This document shows, piece by piece, positions 7,975-16,308 of a stretch of 24,642 nt of DNA. The notes under the pieces are model-generated. The model was not told the DNA's origin and made no database searches. It saw only the letters and a program-made list of their open reading frames with translations. Numbering within the stretch: the first letter of the stretch is position 1; each line of letters opens with the position of its first letter. The position numbers were made by a program, and so were the translations under genes. Source of the stretch: DTLC01 sp964555645 (GTDB lineage: Bacteria > Verrucomicrobiota > Verrucomicrobiia > Limisphaerales > DTLC01); NCBI GenBank assembly GCA_964555645.1, contig CAZKTA010000030.1:1-24642 (forward strand), in the 5' to 3' direction.

Positions 7975-10782
7975 ATGTCTCAAAACGAATACAACCGTGA
8001 TAATTTCAAAATGCGAGTGTCTGCCGGCGATATTGGACGAGGCCGCGTGGCTCAATCGGCCCTGGACAAACGGACGTTTCTTGCCATGAAGCAAGCATCC
8101 CGAGATCAAGTTACTGAGACAGGGAAAACCAGCAGACCCGGTCTGCGTTGTTGTCGGCCGTTTTATTTCGGCACTGGCTGGGGCGGGCTGGGACTCTCGG
8201 TTGCCGGGGCGATCCTCTTACCACGCAGGATCATGCTGGTAGCTGCTGGTGTTTTACTGGCGGGCTGCGTTGTTGTTGGGCGAGCTACGCCAATCCCGGT
8301 TTTATCCATCGAGAAAAATTCTGATGGTGTGACGCTTACCATGTCGCCGGGCACATTAAAACTTGCAGTGTGCTCGGATGATATGGTGCGCGTCATGTAC
8401 GCGCCTGGTAGCGCGCTCCCGCCTATGCAGGATTTTGTGGTCACAAACCGTTCTTGGCCAAGGCCCAATTTCAAAGTGGCGTATTTAACAGACAAAGTGG
8501 TTGTTGCCACTCGGAAATTGAGAATAGAGGTTGACAAGGCCACCGGCGCGTTGGCATTTCATGATGCTGGCGGCAGACTCCTGCTGAGAGAACCTGCCAG
8601 TGGGGGTAAAAAAATGGTCCCGGTAGTGGTCAACGGTGAATCCTCCTATCAGCCGGAACAGACGTTCATTAGTCCCACTGACGAATTCATATTTGGCCTT
8701 GGGCAGTACCAGGAAGGCATCTGGAACTGGCGCGGCATGCCGCAACAATTGCGCCAGGTGAACACGCAAATTGCCATACCGATAGTTGTGTCCAGCCGCG
8801 GTTATGGTCTGTTTTGGAACAATGCTTCACTCACGGAGTTTAACCCTGTGGATACCGAAGTGCCGCTGAGCAATAAAACGGGCACATTCACAACAACTGA
8901 AGCGGGGGAGTATGTTTTCTTTGTCAAAAATGGGGATCGACGAGATTTGATAGGAATCCAGGTTGACGGGGAAACGCTCGTCGCCATTACAAACATGTGG
9001 GTGCCATATACAATCGCCGGTAAAAAAGTGTTGCCTGCCAATTACACTTGTTTAGTGACCCTGCTTGGTGGGGGTGCTCACGCCAGGCTTTATGCGCGCC
9101 CGTTGGGTGAGACAACCACGTTCCGTTCGGAGGTTGGCGATGCGATTGATTACTGGTTCTTTTACGGGCCCACGGCTGATGAGATTATTGCCGGGTATCG
9201 GCGGGCAACCGGTGCTGCGCCGTTGTTTCCCAAGGCGGCCTATGGTTTCTGGCAATGCCGCGAGCGGTATTCGAGCCAGGCGCAAATTCTTGCGGCTGGC
9301 CGCGAGTTCAGGGCCAGGAAAATCCCCGTGGATTTCATTGTGCAAGACTGGCAGTACTGGGGACCGCACGGCTGGGGTGCATACCAGTGGGATTCGAAAC
9401 ATTACCCTGACCCGGCGAGCATGATTGCCGAACTTCACACAAACAACTTTAAATTCATGATCTCCGTATGGTCGAACCCGGGCGGGATTGTGGGCAAAGC
9501 ATTGGCGGCCATGAGCAACGGCTTAATTCCGCGCTCGCAATGGATGGATGTGTTTAATCCAGCGGTGCGCCGTCTGCGTTGGGATTACATGAATGCGGCG
9601 TTCTTCAGCATTGGCACGGATGCATGGTGGCAGGACGCGACCGAGCCGGGCGATGACGGCGATGCCGTCAGCAACGTGCGGTGTTTTCTCGGTTCGGCCA
9701 ACCGGGTGCGCAACAGTTACCCGCTTTTTGCCAATCAGGCCACTTATGAAGGCCAGCGCAAGACGGATTCAAGCAAACGAGTGGTGATTCTCTCACGCTC
9801 GGCGTATGCTGGCCAGCAGCGTTACGCTGCTGCTGTTTGGTCTGGCGACGTCAACGGCGACTGGCTCGCTTTTGCGCGACAAATACCCGCCGGGTTGAAC
9901 TATTCCATCACAGGGTTGCCTTATTGGACCACCGACACTGGTGGCTTCTTTCGTCCGCGCGGCCAATATACTTCGCCAGATTACAATGAACTGCTCACGC
10001 GCTGGTTCCAATGGAGCACCTTCTGCCCGATCCTGCGTATTCATGGGTACCAAACCGCCACCGAAATCTGGAGATGGCTGCCGGCAACGCAGACGAACCT
10101 CATTACATATCTGCACTTGCGCTACCGGATGTTGCCGTACATTTATTCCGTAGCATGGAAGGTTACCAGTGAACATTACACTATCATGCGCCCACTGGTG
10201 ATGGATTTTCCAGACGACAAGAACGCCATTGGCCTGGCAGACCAATACATGTTTGGCCCGGCGTTCATGGTGTGCCCGGTGACGACTCCACAAGCAACAA
10301 ACCGCCAAGTTTATTTTCCGGCCGGTACTAGTTGGGTTGATTTTTGGACTGGTGAAACTCTGGCCGGCGGCAGGGCAGGCATGGCGAACGCCCCCATAGA
10401 CGTAATCCCACTTTACGTTCGGGTAGGTTCAATCGTGCCGCTTGGCCCGATGCTGCAGTACGCAACGGAAAAACCGGCTGACCCGATCGAGCTGCGCATC
10501 TATCGCGGGGCGAACGGCAAGTTTGTACTCTATGAAGACGAAGGCGACAACTACAACTATGAAAAAGGCGTTTATGCCACGATCCCGTTTGAGTGGGATG
10601 AAACGCGACAAACTTTGACGATCGGCAAACGCAAAGGCAAGTTTCACGGCATGTTGCAGCAGCGAACATTCCATATTGTGTGGGTTTCAAAAGGTCACGG
10701 CACTGGGATACTCCCGGCTGCCAAGCCGCACATGGTGGTGCGTTACGATGGTAAGCCCATCAAGGTGTCGGCAAAACCGTAG
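7975..10782 (+). CDS. GH31 alpha-xylosidase/alpha-glucosidase, exported (possible lipoprotein)
   Basis: A retaining GH31 enzyme that removes alpha-linked xylose or glucose from non-reducing ends. The N-terminal beta domain (FGLGQYQEGIWNWRG) leads to a (beta/alpha)8 barrel with FWQCRERYSSQ, VDFIVQDWQYWG, the nucleophile in GTDAWWQDATEP (Asp554 from this start) and the acid/base in WSGDVNGDW (Asp625). A C-terminal beta region follows (YEDEGDNYNYEKG). The VQDWQYW and WQDATEP forms resemble xyloglucan alpha-xylosidases. The start is uncertain: in-frame ATGs occur at 7975, 8011, 8086 and 8233. The hydrophobic stretch MLVAAGVLLAGC from 8233, with lipobox LAGC, suggests a lipid-anchored or secreted protein, but a basic n-region lies upstream of that ATG (LLPRR), so the true start is probably 8086 or earlier. 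It follows the GH5 gene by 12 bases and precedes GH43. Confidence 0.93.
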   Translation: MSQNEYNRDNFKMRVSAGDIGRGRVAQSALDKRTFLAMKQASRDQVTETGKTSRPGLRCCRPFYFGTGWGGLGLSVAGAILLPRRIMLVAAGVLLAGCVVVGRATPIPVLSIEKNSDGVTLTMSPGTLKLAVCSDDMVRVMYAPGSALPPMQDFVVTNRSWPRPNFKVAYLTDKVVVATRKLRIEVDKATGALAFHDAGGRLLLREPASGGKKMVPVVVNGESSYQPEQTFISPTDEFIFGLGQYQEGIWNWRGMPQQLRQVNTQIAIPIVVSSRGYGLFWNNASLTEFNPVDTEVPLSNKTGTFTTTEAGEYVFFVKNGDRRDLIGIQVDGETLVAITNMWVPYTIAGKKVLPANYTCLVTLLGGGAHARLYARPLGETTTFRSEVGDAIDYWFFYGPTADEIIAGYRRATGAAPLFPKAAYGFWQCRERYSSQAQILAAGREFRARKIPVDFIVQDWQYWGPHGWGAYQWDSKHYPDPASMIAELHTNNFKFMISVWSNPGGIVGKALAAMSNGLIPRSQWMDVFNPAVRRLRWDYMNAAFFSIGTDAWWQDATEPGDDGDAVSNVRCFLGSANRVRNSYPLFANQATYEGQRKTDSSKRVVILSRSAYAGQQRYAAAVWSGDVNGDWLAFARQIPAGLNYSITGLPYWTTDTGGFFRPRGQYTSPDYNELLTRWFQWSTFCPILRIHGYQTATEIWRWLPATQTNLITYLHLRYRMLPYIYSVAWKVTSEHYTIMRPLVMDFPDDKNAIGLADQYMFGPAFMVCPVTTPQATNRQVYFPAGTSWVDFWTGETLAGGRAGMANAPIDVIPLYVRVGSIVPLGPMLQYATEKPADPIELRIYRGANGKFVLYEDEGDNYNYEKGVYATIPFEWDETRQTLTIGKRKGKFHGMLQQRTFHIVWVSKGHGTGILPAAKPHMVVRYDGKPIKVSAKP

Positions 10783-10883
10783 TGGGTTTTCAGTTGGTTA
10801 TGGTCCATGTTGTTGAACAAAAAATTACGCAGCGGGTTATGACAGGTTCGGTATTGGATCGAGCGGATAGCCGCCGTTTTATT

Positions 10884-12554
10884 ATGGCAAGTGTGCGTTT
10901 TGCGTTATCTCTGGTGGTGGTGCAGTTTGCAGTTGGGCTGGCTCAGGGATCGGCTGCAACCAATTTGCCTTCGGCGCCGGGCTCAAACCCCATTTTCCGT
11001 GACGCGTTCACTGCAGACCCGGCGCCGCTCGTAGTGGGCGATACGCTTTACTGCTACGTGGGGCACGACGAAGCGAAGCAAAACGAGATGTTTTCGATGT
11101 GGGAGTGGCTGTGTTATTCCACGAAAGACATGAAACACTGGGTTTCGCATGGGCCCATCATGCAGGTCACAAACTTCACATGGGCAGTGCGGGATGCATG
11201 GGCCGCCCAGGTTGTCCACCACAAAGGCAAATTTTACCTGTTCGCCACCGCGCAACATGGTCCACCGTACCCCGGCAAAGCCATCGGTGTGGCAGTCTCA
11301 GACCGGCCCACTGGTCCATTTGTTGACGCCCGCGGCTCGGCCCTGATCAGGGACAATACCACCCCAAGTCCGTATTCATGGGACGACATTGATCCCAGCG
11401 TGTTGATTGATGACGACGGGACGGCTTGGATGGCTTGGGGTAACCCGAACTGTTACCTGGTCAAACTCAAACCGAACCTGATCGAGGTTGACGGCCCGAT
11501 TCACAGAGTCCCGCTCCCTAATTACACCGAGGGACCGTGGCTGCACAAGCGAGACGGAATCTACTACCTCACCTATGCTGCGTTTGCACACCAGGGTATG
11601 TGGGAGAGAATTTGCTACGCCACCGCGACCAACATCCTCGGCCCTTGGACGTACAGGGGTATCCTGACAGGCCAGGCGAAGAACAGTTATACGATTCACC
11701 CTGGCATAATCGAGTTTCGCGGGCAGTGGTATTTCTTTTATCATAACGCTACACTTACATTGGGCGGGCTTGGCGGTGCGCTGGGCCGGCGCAGCGTCTG
11801 CGTCGAATACCTCTATTACGGACCGGACGGCCTGATCTATCCAATTGAGCAAACGGTCGAAGGCGTGTCCAAGCCTCCGTCTCCGCCAACTCGTCCGCCC
11901 GACCGTGAACGCAACCTTGGGGTGGCCTCTGCCGGTGTGCGCGTGATCCAAACCAACGCGTTGCCGCCTGTCGAGTGGCCTGGCACGCCTGTCGTGTGCA
12001 CAGTCGCAAACCCGTATTACGACACCCCGGAATGTATCAGCTTCAATTTTCGCGGAGCCACAAACCTCGGGCAGACCTTTGTTGTCCCACACGATGTGCG
12101 CCTTGAACGGATCTGCCTTTACGCGGGCGACGGGTTTGGCACCGATGAAAACAAACCGGTGATTCTAGCTCTCTACGAAGTGGATACAAGTGGAACGGCA
12201 TTCCCGAACTTGTATTCGCCCCGCACGAACCTGTTTGGATTGGGCAATGGACTAAATGTGACATACGGCGTGCAACCGCCCACGTTGCTCACGTTCGAAT
12301 TTACTGCAGAAAATCGTCTCGTGCTGAAAGCCGGGAAACTGTACGTGTTGGAACTGCAGGGCGTCCGCGGCTCGGCGCCGCTGTTCTGGCGGAAGTCAAA
12401 GAAGGACGTTTACAACGGTGGAGCTGCCTACGCCAACCGAATGCGCATTTTGGATAAAGCAAACAGCACGTGCGATTTTTCCATGGCAGTGTATGGTCGG
12501 CCAATTGATGCGAAAGACGGCACTGGCTCAGCGGTTTCCCAACCGGATGAGTGA
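10884..12554 (+). CDS. Secreted GH43 glycosidase with unassigned C-terminal module
   Basis: A five-bladed beta-propeller enzyme of GH43 (alpha-L-arabinofuranosidase or beta-xylosidase type), about 556 residues. The ATG at 10884 gives a compact signal peptide (MASVRFALSLVVVQFAVGLAQGSAA); the frame is open further up to a GTG at 10782 that overlaps the GH31 stop codon, so a longer form cannot be excluded. The three expected carboxylates are visible: Asp45 in FTADPAP (base), Asp170 in DDIDPSVLIDDDG (pKa modulator) and Glu216 in YTEGPWLHKRDGIYYLTYA (acid). The propeller ends near residue 350. A ~165-residue module (~376-542) follows, with LGQTFVV, AGKLYVLEL and YNGGAAYAN...DFSMAVYG; the first GH5 protein has a similar one. 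In a xyloglucan setting this enzyme would remove arabinose. GH43 subfamily is not assigned. Confidence 0.92.
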   Translation: MASVRFALSLVVVQFAVGLAQGSAATNLPSAPGSNPIFRDAFTADPAPLVVGDTLYCYVGHDEAKQNEMFSMWEWLCYSTKDMKHWVSHGPIMQVTNFTWAVRDAWAAQVVHHKGKFYLFATAQHGPPYPGKAIGVAVSDRPTGPFVDARGSALIRDNTTPSPYSWDDIDPSVLIDDDGTAWMAWGNPNCYLVKLKPNLIEVDGPIHRVPLPNYTEGPWLHKRDGIYYLTYAAFAHQGMWERICYATATNILGPWTYRGILTGQAKNSYTIHPGIIEFRGQWYFFYHNATLTLGGLGGALGRRSVCVEYLYYGPDGLIYPIEQTVEGVSKPPSPPTRPPDRERNLGVASAGVRVIQTNALPPVEWPGTPVVCTVANPYYDTPECISFNFRGATNLGQTFVVPHDVRLERICLYAGDGFGTDENKPVILALYEVDTSGTAFPNLYSPRTNLFGLGNGLNVTYGVQPPTLLTFEFTAENRLVLKAGKLYVLELQGVRGSAPLFWRKSKKDVYNGGAAYANRMRILDKANSTCDFSMAVYGRPIDAKDGTGSAVSQPDE

Positions 12555-13360
12555 AAGCTCAGGTTTGCGTGTGTGTGAGTGGATTCGGACAACTTTCCAG
12601 CAAGGCTCATGCGCGTAAGTGTGGAGTATTTTTCGTTGCTTTGCGCGTGGCTTTTTTGAAGTTGGGTGTTGCCTTTGCAAATGGAAGTTGTGACTTGTGC
12701 AGCAATCGTTTATCTGCCAGGTGCGGTGCTACAAACACAGCAAACAACCCCAGGCCGCGATTGAAGGTGCCGATAAAAAACCGGCTCGCTAAAATAAGCA
12801 GCGCGCCTACGGCATGTGAGGTGGCCAGTTCACATTTTGGGCAGACAATGCTGGCAACCACAATTTTGAAAAACGCAAGTATGCCGCCGCACCACGACTG
12901 TGTATTGCCTTTCAGGTGGTTTGTGATCGGCCAGGCGGGTTACACACCAACAGTTTTCAACTCCAGTGAACTTCAGGGTTGCTCTTGGGCGCGCGAGCTC
13001 GTGCAAGCAATTGTTTTTGCCTCGCTGTTCATCTGGTGCGCAGATCTACCGACAAACCATCTAACTAACCCTGCGTTGGATGTGCTTAAGGACATCACAG
13101 TTGTCACGGCTGAAACGGCTGTTTTACCCGGCACCGAAATTGGCGATGACGTCGCTTCTGCACGCCACAGTAAAAAGACGTTGTTCGGAAGTGTAATCAA
13201 CGAAGCGGAGCATATAACCTTGGACCGACCACTAAATTTTCTCCCGCCTGGCAAAAACAAATTGATCAGGCTGGGTGACTCACCGAACCGGTACGTAGCC
13301 GGCGTGCGCAAGGAAAGAGCAGTCAGGCGCAACGAGCACTTTAGTTGCGTCTGTGTGTAG
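12551..13360 (+). CDS. Unrecognised ORF between GH43 and GH2, doubtful gene
   Basis: A 269-codon open frame starting GTG, overlapping the GH43 stop by four bases and ending 46 bases before the GH2 ATG. I recognise no family, signal peptide or domain in it. The composition is odd for this cluster: Cys-rich ends (VCVCV, FSCVCV), no secretion signal and mixed codon third positions. The opposite strand carries a second open stretch (about 12607-12920) encoding a hydrophobic peptide with CPKC and two membrane-like segments (ILAFFKIVVASIV and GALLILASRFFIGTFNRG), equally unrecognised. At most one of the two can be real, and the stretch may be decayed sequence. It occupies almost the whole 852 bases between the GH43 and GH2 genes, where I see nothing else. 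Confidence 0.22.
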   Translation: MKAQVCVCVSGFGQLSSKAHARKCGVFFVALRVAFLKLGVAFANGSCDLCSNRLSARCGATNTANNPRPRLKVPIKNRLAKISSAPTACEVASSHFGQTMLATTILKNASMPPHHDCVLPFRWFVIGQAGYTPTVFNSSELQGCSWARELVQAIVFASLFIWCADLPTNHLTNPALDVLKDITVVTAETAVLPGTEIGDDVASARHSKKTLFGSVINEAEHITLDRPLNFLPPGKNKLIRLGDSPNRYVAGVRKERAVRRNEHFSCVCV

Positions 13361-13406
13361 GTTGTGTTGCCCAACTAACACCGATGAAAACAAGACCTTA
13401 GTGATT

Positions 13407-16292
13407 ATGATCTTGCGGCCTATTATCTGCGTGAGTGTCATATACGTGGTGTTAAGTACGTGCATGAACTTTGCGGGGCCGCTGCGGGCTGATGACACCC
13501 GAACGCGGCCGTTCGACTCCGACTGGCGTTTTTTCCGCGGCGACATTCCCGGAGCCCAAGCTCCGGACTTTGACGACTCCGACTGGCGTGTGCTCGACGT
13601 ACCGCATGATTGGAGCATTGAAGACCTCCCACCGCTTGAAGTTGTCCCGTTGGAATTGCCGGTTGTTGCTGGCCAATGGCGTTTTCAAAAGGGCGATGAC
13701 CCTTCTTGGAAATCGCCCAACTTCGATGATACCGGCTGGCAAATTGTCAAGTTACCGGACACCTGGGAGCGTCACTCCGGTTACACCACCGACAACGCCT
13801 ACGGCTGGTTCCGGCGCAGAATTGAGATCCCGGCTGGCTTCAAAGGCAAGGAGTTCGAGCTGTTACTCGGGTGCATTGATGATGTGGACGAAGCATTTCT
13901 GAACGGCGAGCGGATCGGTGGCACAGGATCGTTCCCGCCTGATTACCGCTCTGCTTGGAATGTCCAGCGGCGGTATCGTGTTTCGCCGTCACTTGTGCGC
14001 GGTGACGGTTCAGATGTTCTAGCAGTGCGGGTCTTCGATGGGGCCGGGAACGGAGGCATATATGAAGAGGGTGTGAAAACCGTACGCATTGGTCCATTTG
14101 ACACCCGGCAAAGTGAAGGTGGTGCTTCTACAGGACATACCGTAGGGGGTGTTGGCTGGTATCGCAAACGATTCACCCTTGGCAGGGCAGACAAAGGTAA
14201 ACGTGTAGCTGTACTGTTTGACGGCGTTTACATGAACGCGGATGTATGGATCAATGGTCATCATTTGGGCAATCATCCTTACGGATATACGAGTTTCGAA
14301 TTTGAGCTGACACCATTTCTCAAGCCGCCCGGACAGGAAAACGTAATGGCTGTGCGGGTCCGTAACGAAGGCAAAAATAGTCGGTGGTACTCGGGATCCG
14401 GTATTTATAGGCATGTGTGGCTCATCGTAACCGAGCCAATTTATGTTCCAACTTGGGGCGTATTTGTAACGACACCGGAGGTTTCTCCAGAGCGGGCAGT
14501 GGTTAGGGTTGCAACCGAAGTCTGCAACAGCACCGAGACTGAGGCTGAGCTGGTTGTGTATGTGCGGCTGTTAAACCCCAAGGGCAAGACCATTCGGACA
14601 GCCCAAAGCATACTGCATTTGCCTGCCAAAACAACCCGCATAACAGAGCAATCGTTGGAGGTGCGCACGCCGAAGTTATGGTCGCCGGATGCGCCGGAAC
14701 TGTATTTGGCGAGGATCGAAGTTGCGGCGGGCGGCAAATCCCTGGACAAGACCTCCACAACCTTCGGGATCCGAAAGATAGAGGTGGACGCCGAGAATGG
14801 ATTCCGACTAAACGGCCAGATGATCAAACTCAAAGGCGGGTGCATCCACCATGATAACGGTCCGCTGGGTGCAGCAGCGATTGATCGTGCCGAGCAACGA
14901 CGTGCCGAGTTGCTCAAGGCAAATGGGTTCAACGCCGTCCGCACAGCGCATAACCCGCCTTCACCGGCGTTCCTCGATGCCTGTGACCGGCTAGGTTTAC
15001 TCGTGATTGATGAAGCATTCGACTGCTGGAACCAAGGCAAGAACCCACAAGATTATCACCTGTATTTCAAAGAATGGGCACTGCGTGATATTGCCTCTAT
15101 GGTCCGGCGCGACCGTAATCATCCATCCGTGGTTATGTGGTCTATAGGCAACGAAATTCCCGAGCAGTTCCGCGCAGAGGCAACCCAGAAAATGTTGCGC
15201 GAAGCGGTGCTGGCACATGACCCCACCCGGCCCGTTACACAGGCGATTTGCTCCGACTGGGGCGAAGTCAGCCGAAATTGGGACCGGCTCTCTGATGTTG
15301 CATTTACGCACCTTGACGTTGCGGGGTACAATTATCTCCCGGACAAGTACGAATCTGACCATGCTCGTAACCCAAACCGGGTGATGATGGGGACGGAGTC
15401 ATTCCCGAAAGACGCTTTCTACTACTGGTCGCTGGTGGAAAAACACCCGTATGTGATTGGGGACTTTGTGTGGACTGCGATGGATTATCTTGGCGAATCT
15501 GGAATCGGGCATGCCAGCCTGAGCACCGAACACGATAGTTTTCTGATGCCCTGGCCGTGGTTCAATGCCTGGTGCGGCGATATTGACATCTGCGGATTCA
15601 AAAAACCCCAGTCTTATTATCGCGATGTTGTCTGGGGCCGCAGCCTGATCGAGATGGCCGTCCAGGTGCCGCTACCGGCGGGTGTTCAAGAACGCGTCAG
15701 CGCGTGGGGGTGGCCAAACGAAAGGCGCAGTTGGAATTGGCCCGGCCAGGATGGGAACCCGCTGCAGGTCCGCGTCTATTCACGGTGCGATACCGTTCGC
15801 CTAGAACTAAACGGCAAAAAGATCGGCGAAAAACAGGTTTCAGCCGCAACACGGCTTACAGCGGAGTTCAAGGTGCCCTATCAGCCCGGCGAGCTCCGAG
15901 CCATCGGATTAATCAACGGGAAAGAAGTGGCAAGTACGATCCTAAAGACTACAGGCCCGGCCGTGGCGTTGCGGCTCACACCGGACCGGGCTACCATACG
16001 CGCTGATCGCAATGACCTAGCTTATGTGACGGTCGAGGTTGTGGATGCGAACGGTCAGTGTGTGCCTGATGCTGAACTTGTTGTTCGTTTCTTTGTGACT
16101 GGTGCGGGCGAACTAATTGCCACCGCTAGCCCAGCACCAAATGAACCAGCAAGTTTCCGCCTCCCGGCGCGCAAGACCTATCAGGGGCGGTGCCTGGCGA
16201 TACTGCGGTCCACGGGCAGGCCGGGCAAAATAGTACTGAAGACTCAAGCCGAAGGCTTGGAACCGGCAACCGTTGTTGTGAGGGCACGATGA
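13407..16292 (+). CDS. Secreted GH2 beta-galactosidase with nested second sugar-binding domain
   Basis: A retaining GH2 exo-glycosidase of about 961 residues. The ATG at 13407 begins a signal peptide (MILRPIICVSVIYVVLSTCMNFAGPLRA). The first jelly-roll starts PFDSDWRFFRGD and reaches PHDWSIEDLPP (~67-76). It is then interrupted by ~165 residues before resuming at TGHTVGGVGWYRKRF (~242). The inserted segment begins QWRFQKGDDPSW...FDDTGW and is itself a second jelly-roll. An Ig-like domain (~335-450) and TIM barrel follow, with GIRKIEVDAENGFRLNG, RTAHNPPSPAFLDACD, acid/base Glu583 in MWSIGNEIPE and nucleophile Glu664 in GTESFP. The C-terminus has DUF4982-like and Ig-like domains (LELNGKKIG; TGAGELIATASP). 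It likely removes beta-galactose from side chains. GH2 also includes beta-glucuronidases and mannosidases, but the overall form is beta-galactosidase-like. Confidence 0.93.
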   Translation: MILRPIICVSVIYVVLSTCMNFAGPLRADDTRTRPFDSDWRFFRGDIPGAQAPDFDDSDWRVLDVPHDWSIEDLPPLEVVPLELPVVAGQWRFQKGDDPSWKSPNFDDTGWQIVKLPDTWERHSGYTTDNAYGWFRRRIEIPAGFKGKEFELLLGCIDDVDEAFLNGERIGGTGSFPPDYRSAWNVQRRYRVSPSLVRGDGSDVLAVRVFDGAGNGGIYEEGVKTVRIGPFDTRQSEGGASTGHTVGGVGWYRKRFTLGRADKGKRVAVLFDGVYMNADVWINGHHLGNHPYGYTSFEFELTPFLKPPGQENVMAVRVRNEGKNSRWYSGSGIYRHVWLIVTEPIYVPTWGVFVTTPEVSPERAVVRVATEVCNSTETEAELVVYVRLLNPKGKTIRTAQSILHLPAKTTRITEQSLEVRTPKLWSPDAPELYLARIEVAAGGKSLDKTSTTFGIRKIEVDAENGFRLNGQMIKLKGGCIHHDNGPLGAAAIDRAEQRRAELLKANGFNAVRTAHNPPSPAFLDACDRLGLLVIDEAFDCWNQGKNPQDYHLYFKEWALRDIASMVRRDRNHPSVVMWSIGNEIPEQFRAEATQKMLREAVLAHDPTRPVTQAICSDWGEVSRNWDRLSDVAFTHLDVAGYNYLPDKYESDHARNPNRVMMGTESFPKDAFYYWSLVEKHPYVIGDFVWTAMDYLGESGIGHASLSTEHDSFLMPWPWFNAWCGDIDICGFKKPQSYYRDVVWGRSLIEMAVQVPLPAGVQERVSAWGWPNERRSWNWPGQDGNPLQVRVYSRCDTVRLELNGKKIGEKQVSAATRLTAEFKVPYQPGELRAIGLINGKEVASTILKTTGPAVALRLTPDRATIRADRNDLAYVTVEVVDANGQCVPDAELVVRFFVTGAGELIATASPAPNEPASFRLPARKTYQGRCLAILRSTGRPGKIVLKTQAEGLEPATVVVRAR

Positions 16293-16308
16293 GTGAAATT
16301 TTGTTGAG

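Noticed and set aside
11376..12092. 238-codon ORF on the minus strand
   Set aside because: It lies wholly opposite the GH43 catalytic frame, has Arg/Asp-rich shadow composition and no recognisable family.
13515..13590. Direct repeat of GACTCCGACTGGCGT in the GH2 gene
   Set aside because: It is a short repeat encoding a common FDDSDWR-type motif and is too short to be meaningful alone.
14441..15040. 199-codon ORF on the minus strand
   Set aside because: It is a shadow of the GH2 gene with Ser/Arg-rich composition and no domain.
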